This document shows positions 52,860-64,000 of a stretch of DNA of 64,000 bases, one piece after another. Position 1 is the first letter of the stretch; each line of letters opens with the position of its first letter. The position numbers were made by a program, and so were the translations under genes. This stretch comes from Peronospora farinosa. Taxonomy: Eukaryota; Oomycota; Peronosporomycetes; Peronosporales; Peronosporaceae. The stretch spans positions 124,001 to 188,000 of the forward strand of contig CANTFK010000797.1 of NCBI GenBank assembly GCA_947646735.1, given 5' to 3'. The notes below the pieces were generated by a model, which was not told where the DNA came from, did no database searches, and saw only the letters and a program-made list of their open reading frames with translations.

Positions 52860-55221
52860 TGTATTGAATGCTGAAGAAATGAAATTGGATCGCGAAGTGC
52901 TACTCCAAATCGGAACGCGAGAGGTTACTTTGGAAAAAACTTACCGACCAGACGAGGGATCAGCGATCCCGGGCGATCTGCAATCGAAATTCGATACTGG
53001 TTTCGCCACGGCTCGGCATAGTCCAACATCGATAGCGCGGTGGCCAAGTTAGGGATATTCCTCTTCTCACACTCCTGACCAGATTACTATGGTCGCACTT
53101 CCGCGTATACAGGGAAGTGGAGAAAGTAATGATTCAACATAATGTCCATATTACAGTGTCCTTCGATCATCCTTTTAAGAATAACGCGAAGAATAGTTTT
53201 CCAGCGTGGTCCAGATCTCGATCGACGCTGTTTGCGCTGTTGGCAAAATTGTGCCAGCTCTGGATATTCCTTTCGATGTTCACGGGAGATATACAGGAAG
53301 TGGGTTGCCTCCCACAAATCTTGCCGATGTCGATCTTCATATTCGAGGTAAATCGCTGCCAAATTTTTAAAATTAACCGGTCAGAGGGAAAGAGATGGGA
53401 GCAATCGGTTGACGAGTGACGTTCCACGGTCCCTGATCGTAAAGCGCAGTAACTTGTGCCGGGGTAATCAGGCGTGAAATCCACTCAGAATCAAGAAGAG
53501 ATTTGGGATTGGCTTGAGGGGTGAAGGGATACCCTTTCGGTCGGGACAAGTGTCGATAAAAGAACTCCACTCCCAATTCGGCAACACTGGTCAGACTGAC
53601 CCGTCGGGCGGACCATGGAGCAACCTGAGTTGACGATCGAGGTTTTCGCTCAAGATATCCTAAGATCCATGCATCACGTGATTTTTGGAGATCAGGCAGA
53701 TCGGAGTATTGAGAGGGAGTGAGCAACGGGTTTATATCTTCACGAATGTCACTGGAAACGCTAATTTTCCCGTCTGAGTCGCTGGAAGGTTCGCCAAAAA
53801 GGTCGACCTTGGAAATCTTGGCCGTAAGGCTGAGAGGCGTGTCGGAATGCAAGACTGGCGATATTCTGGATGGTAAGCTACCATTGTGAATTATGATAGG
53901 GGATTGAGACGATCCGGTGTTGCCAGAGATTTTCGTCACGGTGGTGTGACGCCTTGCGGTTGAACGCGATCCGGAGAGAGCAGCAAGTGTAGCGTCTTCA
54001 GGAACAGAAGACCATCAATCGTACTCAGAGTCAGGCAAAGGAGAAGGACAAGCTTTGCGTTTCCCTTTTGGTTTCGACGGACCATTGGATCGCGTTGTAA
54101 TAATGGATCGCACCGATTTGCAAATCTCATCGAAGTGCCAGATCGCGCCGAAGTGTCAGATCGCGCCAAAGCACCAGATCGCGCCGGAATTTCAGATTTC
54201 GTTGGAATGCCAGATCCCTCCGAGGTCGCAGATTGAGTAGAATTACCGGAAGCGATGCGGGGACGTTTGCAGGGAACGTCCAGAGTCGGTGAAGACGATG
54301 CACGTTTGCGATTTGGCGACAATGGATTGGAAGACGTGGGAATGCTGGTCGGAGGAGGAAGTAAGCCCGTAGCCAACTCTGCCAAATGCGAACGAAGTGA
54401 ATCTCGATCCTGGATGGCCAAATCGCGCTCCGCCTATTGATGTGCAACTTCGGTACGAAGTCGACCCAAGGCTGCGTCATTCCGAATACTCGCACTCAGG
54501 AGGCGATCATGATCAATCTCGAGCGCGCTCAGCGTGTCTTGTAGGTGTTTCGCGGCTTGCTGGGCCTGAGAACGAGCTTTCTTGTACTTGGGCGCCATGC
54601 TTTTCATGCGTCGAAAGTCAGCAGCCAAAGTACTGTCCGCAGCATGACGCTGTGCGAGGATGGAATCCAGTTGCTGTTGAAGGGACACGATCTGCTGCCG
54701 CAATTTTCCTTCCAGAGATCGCTGAAGATTGGCCGTCTCACGGCAGAATTTTTTCCTGCATGCGATGTTTCTCTGCATTGTCTCGAAACAAGGCATTCTT
54801 CAGATCCGCGATCTCTTGAGACTGATCCGTTAGCTGGTTCAGTTCTTGGTCGGGACCTTCGGCCATATTGATAGCGGTGTACGCAACTCTTCATCTCGAC
54901 GCAAGACAAATGTGCACAGTCGAGGCACCAACTCGTGATAAGAATTGAGCTCCGTTTACCGCTGATTGCCACGAAATTCCTGCTCCTGCAAGGCATTTTC
55001 CATGGAGTGATAGCTTTCCACGATGGTATCTTGGGCTTCCAGGCGGTCATACAATGAAGAAATCCACGAGATCGCAGTTTGACGATCCGTTACAGAAGGA
55101 AGGATATCCGGGTAGACGGGAGCAAGATACGCGATCCGGTAGAGGAATTCATCGTTGGATCACGCGTGACGAGCACACCAGTTTGGGGGTGGCGATCGTT
55201 TTCGGGTGTAGTTCTGGCCAT
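52860..55221 (-). pseudogene. E5 convergent accessory frame (aORF)
   Basis: Homologue of the E4 aORF, opposite to E5 pol. The ATG at 55221 (MARTTPENDRHPQTGVLV) lies 86 bp inside the LTR. It keeps the coiled coil, including the bases deleted from E4, has fewer pentapeptide repeats, and has the conserved C-terminal domain (IYLEYEDRHRQDLWEATHFL). Shifts and stops lie near 54985, 54780, 54430, 53940, 53365 and 53085, and the reading ends near 52860. Substitutions in the C-terminal domain relative to E4 are mostly synonymous. Confidence 0.75.
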
Positions 55222-55285
55222 AAGGGACGAAGTGACGAGAAGAAGTGAAGCGAGACAGTGCACAGTTAGGCCAACACTGTATGTG

Positions 55286-55307
55286 GGCTAACGGTGCAGG
55301 GGACGAT
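55286..55307 (+). promoter_or_regulatory. E5 polypurine tract
   Basis: GGTGCAGGGGACGAT just before the LTR, identical in type to that of E4. Confidence 0.65.
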
Positions 55308-56492
55308 TGTGGCGAAGTGAAGGAGTGAATTTCGCAAAGTGTGATCACATTTTTTTCGGTTAAGTCCGAAATGGCCAATATTAATGAGTCGCGATCTCGT
55401 GGCCAATATTGATGAGTCGCGATCTCGCAGAAAGGTTTCAAGACGATGTCAAATAGGATGGAAAACAGTGAATGGAGTAGTTTGCACTTCTATGTGGGGT
55501 CAAATATGGCCTAGAAACTACGCTATTGCGATCTCCAGTATTTCCGATGGCGATCCGCGTGAACACGATATTTAAGAAGGAGGATTGGTACATCCAAGTA
55601 TGTGGAAGACAGTCTGGTGTAGATCACGTCACTATGGAAGACTGGCATGAGGTGGACATGACGTCATATAGATGGACCATTTCACATGACCTGAGAAACG
55701 GTGAAGGTGACAAGTCGTGATCCGTCGGACCGCGATCCGATACTAATTATTTGTACCGCGATCCGATACTAATTATTAGTACCGCGATCCGATACAAAAA
55801 TGATATTAGATCCAAGCGAGGTAGCGATCCAGATCGCGGCGATATTGGAGTGGACCACATTACAAGATCTGATTTTTCCGAAAGGGCGATACGTGGCAAT
55901 CGATCCTGAGCTACAGATAGTCAAGATCATAGGTTTTGGTATTTGATTGGTTAACATTAACAGAACTCAATTTGCTTCTAAGTACACGTGTCGACTTCTC
56001 TTTCTCGGGCATGATATTTGGCCTCCCGACGCCGAGAATATCGGCTACAAGTACTCCCTGAATTGTTTTGACCATGTGAAGGAATTCTCAACACAACAAT
56101 TCAACCGCGATCGGACGCATAAATAACAAGTAAGGGCAAGGCAAGCAAGTGCAGGACGGATCAAGTGGTCAGAAGGTTTTGCTCAAGTGGTCAGAAGATT
56201 CAAGCTTCGCTTTATTGGACTATTGGGATCTATTGGTACGATCAACAAACAAGTACTCGGTCAATCTTGTGAAGATTTCCACAAGATAACCAAATTCCCC
56301 TATCCCTAACCCGATTAGGATCAACATCGACTCAAGTCCACCGAGAAGAGAGCAACCCGCCCTACCGACGGATACACAAGTTGAGGAAGGCTATATACAT
56401 GGAATCGGGGTACCCCTCCGTTAGTCGGTCGTCCGGGCGCAAGTGGAGAGTTGGAAACGCATCAGCAATTTTGCGAATCCCACTCCACCACA
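55308..56492 (+). repeat. E5 3' LTR
   Basis: 1185 bp, TGTGGCGAAG...CTCCACCACA. The U3 array has only about two and a half diverged 27-bp units (55727-55797, GCGATCCGATACTAATTATT type) instead of five. The remainder aligns with the E4 LTR with indels. Confidence 0.85.
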
Positions 56493-56916
56493 CCATGAGG
56501 TAAGGGAGACCGCTTCCGATAGCGGGTCTTGGGGGGTGTTGCTACTCGAACGAGCTCACAGGCCGAATATATCCTGGAGCTCTATTCGCACTTGAACTAA
56601 ACCACGGAACTGTCTTCAACGGGGGGACAAAATGTATCCCTTTGTGGTAAAGCGATCGAATAATTTGAAAGGGATCGATCAAAGAAATGTCGTCGATCCA
56701 CAATCCTGCGCTCCGATTGGTCAATAAGGCATGCGAGATGGTTGGAAGAGGGAGTAACGGTGTGAAGAACACAGAAGAATATGGATCGAAAGGGTATTGG
56801 GTGTGGACCACACACCACAGTCGCGATCCAGGAGGATCGGATCGAAACCTCGATCCAGAAAGAAGATCGCAAAGCGTAACCAGCTGAAGATCGATAGGCA
56901 ACCTCGATCCAGAAAC
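56493..56916. other. Unassigned DNA between the E5 LTR and the recognisable E6 LTR
   Basis: 424 bp with no coding frame that I trust. It may be an E6-specific U3, or target DNA separating the two elements. CCAAT-like GATTGG near 56716 and a purine tract near 56610 are the only motifs. Confidence 0.35.
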
Positions 56917-57051
56917 CGGATCGACAGAACCGGATCGACAAAACAGGATCGATAAAACCGGATCGACAAAGCCGGATCGACAAAACTGGATCGACAAAAC
57001 TGGATCGACAAAACTGGATCGACAAAACTGGATCGATACAGTATTTGAAGT
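56917..57051. repeat. 14-bp tandem array in the E6 U3
   Basis: About 9.7 copies of CGGATCGACAAAAC (variants at the first base), each with one GATC. It occupies the place of the 27-bp array in E4, upstream of the conserved LTR promoter part. Confidence 0.88.
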
Positions 57052-57719
57052 GGACCACATAGCAAGTCTGATTTATTTCCAAGAAGGCGACACGCGGCAG
57101 TAGATCCTGGGCTACCGATAGGCAAGATCATAGGTTTTGGGTATTTGATTGGTTAACATTAAACAGAGTTTCTTTTACTTCGAACTACGCACGCAGACTT
57201 CTCTTCCGGGTGGGAAATTTTTTGGCCCCCCGACGATCAAGAACTTCTGCCACCAGTACCTACAAGTAATATCCCTGGATTGTTTGGCCAGGGATTACAA
57301 GACCTCTCACAAACAAACTTCGCCTGCGATTGGACGCAGTATCACGTAAAGGACAAGGCACAAGATCGCGAGACGGCTCAAGTGGTCAGAAGGTCAAGTG
57401 TACCAAGTGGATCAAGTATCTACATTTTTGGACAAGGCGATCTCAAGAGAGATCAGGGCGACTCGTATAGAGCCCCCAAGTAACCCTCGATCGCGTGAAG
57501 ATTTCCGCGTGATCGAACCCCAACCAATCCCAACCACGGTCAAGTTCAGCATCAACTCGAGTCCACCGAGAAGAGTGCTACCCGCCCTACCGACGGGTAC
57601 ACAAGGGAGAAGGAATTTCTATACACGGAAACGGAGTACCCCCTCTGATAGTCGGTTGTCCGGGCGCCAGTGGAGAGTCGGGATCACATCAGAAATTTTG
57701 TGATCGCCACTCCACCACA
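57052..57719 (+). repeat. E6 5' LTR, conserved 3' portion
   Basis: Aligns with E4 LTR sequence from the GAGTGGACCACAT-type motif to CTCCACCACA at 57719, directly followed by the gag ATG and a primer-binding site identical to that of E4. Confidence 0.8.
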
Positions 57720-60061
57720 ATGGTGCGCGTGCCCGGATCTTCTGGTGACTCGGTATTTCACCGTGAGTCCCTGAGAGAAGATGTCAAGATCAAGACTGAA
57801 CATGGGATTGAAGCGTCAGAGGCAGAGGGATCGCCGCAGACGAGTGAAGAAAAAGGATCCCCGGATCATCAGCGTGTTGGGAGGGGCGCAGATGAGCAGA
57901 AAACAAAAGAGGAAGATCGATCGCTCGATCTGGAAGAAAAACCTCTACCCCCTCCCCATGTCCCTTCGGGGACCCCTGCGGATCACGTTGCAAAACGAGA
58001 TTCGCGAAGTGAAAAGCATTCAGTTAAAACTGAGAGAAATTCATCCAAAACCGCTCCTACAAAATCTAAGAAGAAAGAGTCGACGAATTCACAGATGCGG
58101 ATAAAGGCACCGCGATCACAACTCGACCTTCGAACGAAAAAAACGGAAGATTGTGGTGTCCAAGGAAAAGAGTCGGCCGATCACGGATCAGATACCGAAA
58201 GATCGACGAACATGGAAGAATTGGAACGGTGTTTTCACCAGAAAGAACTAAAGACTTTGCTATCTAGCGATCCAGTTCTCAAGATATTGAAGCCAAAGCT
58301 AATCGGATCATTACAAGGACCGGTATCAGCTCCGGTAAAAATACCGAACCAATTGGAAGCGATTCGTCGTTTGTTGAAGTTACTCAAGGAATCAGGATTC
58401 ACCGCTGGAGCGTTTGATGCGCAGACATTGCTGGATTGTGATCATGATCAAGTAATTAAAGCAGGACGATCTTTGCTCGAGGCGTTAATCCCTCTCACTG
58501 GAAAGTACCAAGCGATCGTGCCAGCCACTGAGACATATCAAACGGGCTCATCACAATATGCATCGGCAGAGTCGGAGGCGGATTCAGGAGAATCAGTTCC
58601 CATTCAACGGATGTCGTTGGGACCGTCTGGTGCGGCTTTTATAGGTGAAAAATCGACGCCGATCGAAACGGGAGCGAAATCGGCTGATGCACCCATGGTC
58701 CGAGAAATGAATCCATTTGGATCAAACCAGCTGGAATCCTAATTTAAAGCAGCCATGAAGAAGTACGAAGACGATCAACGGATTTTAGCTATACAAAATG
58801 CGGATCGATCAAGGATCAACGCCACTCCTCAAATGATGAATATTCCAGACGTGGAGATGGAGTCAGTTGGATCGCGTCATAGTAGTGATCCAATATTGGC
58901 GATCCGCTAGATCTAGGACTCGAGGATCTAAGGCGACCGTTTGTGGAAGCTGCAGAAGCGATGCCAAGTGGTGGATTCACTACACAACGAATCCGAGTAT
59001 CGGCGATCGCAGATTTAAAAGAGTTCACCGGGCGAGACAGAGACGAGAATCGATCTAGTAGCTGGATCAGTAAAGTCAAATCTGCTTTCTTACGTGATCA
59101 AGCTCCCGACAACGAAAAGTGTCTCGTATTTTGTGATCTGCTGACGGTACCAGCACGAAACTGGTATGGCCAGCTTGGCCGATCGACTCGTCATCACTGG
59201 AAATCTCTATTGGAAAGTTTCATGATACAATATGGAGGGTATGGTGTATCTGTTAGAAGACAATATTACCATGCAAGGAAACAGTCGAATGAAACTCCAT
59301 TGGAGTATTTATATCGGCTAAATGTGGCAGCGATCAGAGCAAAAATTTCAATTCGAGAGGGAACGCCAGCTACCAGACGTGAACATGTGGAACATTTTAT
59401 TGAGACACTAGATGATCGCGATCTGGCGAAACAGTTGACTTTATTACGTTTGGACGATGCTGATGACATGGAAGAAACTCTACGTGCGTATCAACGTATG
59501 GAGATTCGTCAAGGCAAGGCATCGATGGGATCCAATAAATTTCGTCAACGAGCCGCCCCTGCACCCGATCAAGCGTCATCGAAACCGGCTCGCGCAGTGA
59601 GAGCGATCCATATCGAAAACGGTAACAGTGGATCAGAGTCGGAATCGAGTGGATATGAAGTAGAAGTGGACCGACGCCGCGTGTTTTTCGCGATGACGCA
59701 TCCCCCAGCTGAAAAGCCGAGAGATTATCGTGATCGACAGAATGAGAGTGAAAATCGTGATCGACAGAATGTGATCGATCAAGGCAAAGGTCATGGTCAC
59801 ACTGACCCACCAGGAGCCTGCACCCATTGCGGATCAAAGAAAAATGACGATCGTGGATGCTGGAAGCGGTTGACCTGTCAGAAATGTGGGCGCAAAGGAC
59901 ATCCTTCAGACAAGTGTTTTTTCGTGTGTACTGCCTGTGGAGAGATGCACGAAGGAGGAAAATGCCCGATGGAAAAATTTTATAATCTAATTCGCCAATG
60001 GTACGTGCCGACAAAACACGCTGGGATGCTCCCGCCGAAGGCAGAGGAGATGCTAAACTAG
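57720..60061 (+). pseudogene. E6 gag
   Basis: Same layout as E4 gag: ATG at 57720 at the LTR border, disordered N-terminus, capsid (EFTGRDRDENRSSSW, ETPLEYLYRLNVAAIRAKIS) and CCHC knuckles (CTHCGSKKNDDRGC, CQKCGRKGHPSDKC). Broken by TAA at 58740-58742 and a frameshift near 58890; the capsid half runs from about 58905 to the natural TAG at 60059-60061. Confidence 0.85.
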
Positions 60062-60103
60062 GACGCTCGCCAGGTTGGAATCTGGTACGAGCCGAGCGTT
60101 CTA
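60052..60103 (+). promoter_or_regulatory. E6 gag-pol -1 frameshift junction
   Basis: Gag ends ATG CTA AAC TAG. The heptamer is GCTAAAC, then UAG, then the same 11-bp hairpin as in E4 (60059-60069 with 60093-60103). A slip of -1 enters CTA GGA CGC. Confidence 0.7.
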
Positions 60104-63100
60104 GGCTCTGCATTTATGCATACGTTGAAAGAGATCTACGGATCAAGAAGTTAACAAGTGGATCGATCCGATCAATACATGTGAGGATTCAAATCATTTG
60201 CGTTATATTTCAAGTGTCGCGAAAGTTGATGAATTTTCCCGATCGCCTGCCAAGATGGAGCTCGACCTGGCGCCAGGCGAATCACGGGGGTATTGGAAAT
60301 ATCATACCCCAGAAAAGTGGTTCAAGCAGGCCAAGGCAACGGGCAAGATCAACAATGAAAAGGCGATTATGTTGTTTGATTCTGGAGCCGAAGTCTCAAT
60401 CGTCGACACCACCTTTGCTCGTAAGGTAGGATGTGTCATTGACGAGAGCCAAAGACAAGAATGTATTGGAATTGGTAAGAATACCTATATGACCGAGGGA
60501 CAAACCAAAATCAAGATCACATTACATGGATCACTGGTATATCATTTTGACGCCTGGGTGGGCGATCAAGTTGGTCAAGAAGCGATCTCGGGTAAGATTT
60601 ATGGTTCCAGCTGGGATTCGTTTAGATCTGGCAGATGGAACACTTTGTTTGCCGGATGAGGTTAGAATTCAATTGGCGGGACGAAGGCCTCCATACCAAA
60701 CGAACAGAGCCGATCACGATCAATGATCAATATGTGGTGATCCCAGTAGGCGGATCAACGGAATTACGAATCGGTACTGGTGCACCGAATTCTAAGCTTT
60801 GGATGAGACAAGACCCGAGATGGATACCAACAGTCACAAAAGGACCGGGGAAGACTAAATATCTGCAGCTAACTAATCTTAGTGATCGAGAAGTGATTGT
60901 GAATCACGGAGCTCCGATAGGTTGGTGGATGGCTGCGGATATGATACCTCGATCACCTGGATATGTCTCGGTGGGGTCGCGTCGATATAATGAGTGGCAG
61001 ACTCTGGCCTATGAAGCAACTACAGATCGGAAGGAAGAAATCACTAATGAGCCAACAGGACCACTAGTTGTTCATTTATCGTATCCACTACCAATTAAGA
61101 TTTTGATGCGTCCAAGGAAGGGAGAGAACGAAAAGATCGCAAAAGTGGAGAAAATTGCATCGCAATCGGATAAGGACACGATCAACGTGGGAGTAAATCA
61201 ATATGGTACAGAAGATCAATGTTATCGTGACAGTGAAGATCATCAGTCAAGGCGATCAAAATTTGCGATCAATATGCTGAAAGAAATCGACAAGGTGGAT
61301 GGTGTACAAGACCGATCAGGTGAAAGAACCGATATTCGTGATGAAGACATAACGGAGCAAGACCAAGAATAGTCCACAGGTGTGATTGATGCGACCAGAG
61401 AAGTGGGAGAAGTCGGTTAGATACCAGATCGATCGGATGAAGCAATTGAAGATTTCACGAAGATCGTCGAGGATAAAGATCAGGGACAATCCGATCGTGT
61501 GAAAAACAAGTCCACAGCGATCGCAACCGAGGATGTCCCAACAAAAGAACTATCATCTGAAGAGGCAGTATATTCTCACGAGAGTGGCGACCTGTTTGCC
61601 GAAGATGTCGATCAGCATATGGCGGTGTTGCCAGAAATTGTGATGTCTACGGTGGAAGTATCGATCGACGATATTCAAGTTGGCGACCCTGGAATACCAT
61701 TAACAGAGGACCAAGAGAAGCTACGACAATTAATTTGGAAGAGTCGCCACTTACTCATAGTGAAAGGTAATGCCTTACCTCCCGCAGCACGTGGAGCAGT
61801 TTGTGACATTGATGTTGGAGGAGCTAATCCGATCGCGCAGAGAGTGCGACCTGTGGCACCCAAATTTCGGGAGAAATTAGCTGATTTGATTAAGGGATTA
61901 TTGTCTGCCAAGATCATTCGGCCATCTACGTCGCCGTGGGCTTCACCAATTGTAGTGATTATCAAGAAGAATGGCGAAGATATTCGATTATGTATCGATT
62001 ATCTTAGGGTGAACCAATTGACCCGATTGATGGTATACCCTATGCCATTGATCAGTGATTTATTGCAAGATATGGATAAAGCTATGTGGTATTGTTCCTT
62101 GGATATGGCGAGTGGATTCTGGGTGGTAGAAATGACAGAGAGAGCGAGGATGATTTCTGCATTTATCACACCGTCAGGTTTGTTTGAGTGGTTACGAATG
62201 CCATTCGGATTGAAAAATGCTCCTCAAATCCACCAGCGATTAATTGACAATGCTCTATATGGGTATTTGAAAATCAGTACAAGTTCTGATTCAATTACAG
62301 CCGAATTGTCAAAGCCGATCGACGTGTTTACTGAAGGTGAACCAGATACTGATCCGAGACCATCGGTGTTAGGTCGGCGATCATATATTGACGATATACT
62401 GATACCTGCTACATCGTGGACGTCCCTTTATGAAAAGGTGGAACGATTGTTGGAAGTGTGCAATACGTGAAATTTATCAATTAGTGTGGCTAAGAGTTTT
62501 TGAAGACGTCGTAAAGTGGATTACCTGTGTTATCAGGTTTCGCTTGCAGGATTAAAAGCTCATCCAAAAGATTTAGAATCTCTGGTGAACGTCCCATTTC
62601 CTCGGACGTTGCGATCAATGCAGTCCTTTTTGGGGAGTCTGAATTACTACAGCCGATTTATTGAGGATTTTGCGATTTATGCATCCGTACTTTATGAGCT
62701 GCGGGAGGCAGATTTTCATGAGATCAGCCGGGCTGGGGATGCTCAGATGGTCACTACTGATGCTAGACCAAATTGTGATCGCCAGTCTCGCGACAATTAT
62801 AAGATCGATCAGGTTTTTTAAGGTGGATCGAGAGATGGCTACATTATCGATCCAGAGTCGAATACTGGGGACGATCATGGCTGCGAGGGCAGAAACCGAT
62901 GGGAGAAGGCAACGATCGCATTCACTTTATTAAAGGCTAAAATAGCCGCGACACCGATCCTGAAACATTTTGACCCAGAACGATCGCCTGTGATTGTAGT
63001 ATATGCCAGTAAGTGGGCCATATCAGCGGCGTTACTTCAAGAACACGATGGAATCTATTGGCCTGTCACTTTCTCTAGTCGCACGCTGAAGCCTAACGAG

Positions 63101-64000
63101 ATAAATTACGGGATGGTGAAGAAAGAGGTATTAGCTCTCCTCCGGATTCTGGAAATTTGTTATATTATGTTGGTCTCACGTGCGATCGTAGTAATTACAA
63201 GATATTCCACTTTGGCTTGGTTGTTGCAGTCTTCGGGTCTCAATGGGAGACTTGGCAGATGGGCTGCATTACTCTCGAATTGAAAATTGGAGATCCGCCG
63301 AAGTGAGAAGGGCGAGGACGAGATATTGGGTACACTGGCTGCGAGTATAACCCCCCGTGAGGAAGTGGATGAAGTGCTGATCGCGATCGCTCCAAGGAAA
63401 CAGCCCAGGCAAACAATGAGTATGCCGCCACCCACAGTGGAAATAAGAGAAAGCCTCCTGGTGGCCAGTTTCTATGGATCGGCTAGGATAAAGAGGAAGG
63501 GCGGCGCATATAGTGCGATCATATGGAAATTACCGGAGTGGACGGTCCTAGCTGCCGCCTCTGAATTTACGACTAATCTGACGGTGAATGAAGCAGAATA
63601 TCGAGGACTACTCCTCAGTATCAATTTGCTAGCTGATCAGACCAGGGGACGTGTAATTATTTGCGGTGATTTAAATTTGGTGATCAGGCAAATGCGTGGC
63701 GAGATCGACTGCAAAGCACCCTACTGCGTCGTCAAGCTATGGAAAAACTCCGATCGTGGCCGAATCACGATTTCCTTCATATGAAGCGAGAATGGAATCA
63801 GAGTGCTGATCGGCTAGCTAGCGAAGCTCTACAGCAAGAGAAAGGTATATCCGTTGTTTCCGACAAAGACCGCTAAGATCTGATCACACTCAATCGATTG
63901 AATGAGTTGTTGCTTCTAGTCAAGTTGATCAAGTAGTCAGAGTAGCTGCGATAACTCGAACAGCCGTAAGAAGACGCTGTCAACCAGAAGTTTTACAGGA
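60059..64000 (+). pseudogene. E6 pol, partial (protease to second RNase H)
   Basis: The pol frame opens at the shift site, is broken near 60190, then protease (FDSGAEVS at 60376-60390), broken again near 60640. A linker without the DLAD repeats has stops at 61370 and 61420. RT 61499-62470 includes SYIDDILIP (near 62383) with the same pre-YIDD insert. Stops and shifts at 62468, 62503, 62820 and 63283 follow. The tether has VVYASKWAIS and TRYST (Asp lost, as in E4). In the second RNase H the first Asp is now Tyr (SFYGSA). The gene is cut by the window end at the RNase H-integrase boundary. Confidence 0.85.

Larger units (their letters stand above)
48772..56492 (+). mobile_element. E5: 5'-truncated relative of E4, plus strand
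   Basis: Begins abruptly in pol (KGNALPP just before RT) at the end of E3 gag. Contains RT, tether, second RNase H, integrase and chromodomain (to 52601), the convergent frame on the minus strand (52860-55221), a polypurine tract and a 1185-bp 3' LTR. Much of pol is nearly identical to E4, while the aORF and LTR are more diverged, which may reflect patchy recombination or conversion. Stops, an inversion and a patch insertion make it dead. Confidence 0.85.
56493..64000 (+). mobile_element. E6: relative of E4, plus strand, runs off the right edge
   Basis: LTR end at 57719, gag 57720-60061, frameshift junction, pol from 60059 to the window edge. The left limit of its 5' LTR is unclear: sequence from about 57052 aligns with the E4 LTR, a 14-bp array precedes it, and 56493-56916 matches nothing else here. 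A TGTGGTAAAG near 56645 is one candidate LTR start. Several stops and shifts mean it is inactive. Confidence 0.8.

Noticed and set aside
55384..55575. Small frames inside the E4-family LTRs as genes
   Set aside because: They occur in every LTR copy, are short, and lack conservation beyond the DNA repeat itself.

Overview
The window looks like nuclear DNA of an oomycete, most likely a Peronosporales species (Phytophthora or downy-mildew type). The protein-coding genes are compact with 69-81 nt GT-AG introns. They include a PA-domain signal-peptide-peptidase-like protease, a mucolipin-type TRP channel, a KIX-domain Mediator 15 subunit and a FYVE protein, and they are followed by tens of kilobases of nested Ty3/Gypsy LTR retrotransposons. 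The species call is inference.

Gene-dense part (1-13.2 kb): the 5' end of a probable ELO fatty-acid elongase (minus), a small single-pass membrane protein (857-1480, plus), a TRPML-like channel (2093-4067, minus) sharing a 120-bp divergent promoter with a type I membrane protein (4188-5795, plus), an SPPL2-like intramembrane aspartyl protease (5881-8277, minus), MED15 (8753-10949, plus) and a FYVE-domain protein (11279-13141, plus). A short inverted-repeat element and a decayed hAT (BED-finger) fragment mark the edge of the gene block.

Repeat-dense part (14.08-64 kb): six retroelements can be ordered from target-site duplications and interrupted reading frames. E1 (14081-28563, minus) is the oldest. 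E2 (17536-24990, minus, TSD ATTTT) lies inside its RNase H, and E3 (from 28564, minus) abuts its gag. E3 is split by a solo LTR of the E2 family (29063-29382, TSD GCGCA) and by E4 (30085-43488, minus, TSD TCGG). E4 is the youngest: I noticed only two differences between its 1.28-kb LTRs. E5 (48772-56492, plus, 5'-truncated) and E6 (about 56.5 kb to beyond 64 kb, plus) are older relatives of E4.

The most notable observation is that E1, E3, E4 and E5 carry, just inside the 3' LTR, a long reading frame on the opposite strand to gag-pol that converges on the 3' end of pol (called aORF here); E2 keeps a coiled-coil remnant. In E4/E5 a 120-nt aORF stretch differs at 11 positions, all synonymous, so it was a selected protein. 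The E2/E3 family also has textbook -1 frameshift signals at the gag-pol junction (A AAA AAC, 8-nt spacer, hairpin containing the gag stop). The E4/E6 family has a different junction: a heptamer ending in AAAC, an immediate UAG, and about 63 nt of identical sequence able to form a long hairpin. The E4 family has a second RNase H domain, while its original RNase H has lost catalytic aspartates.
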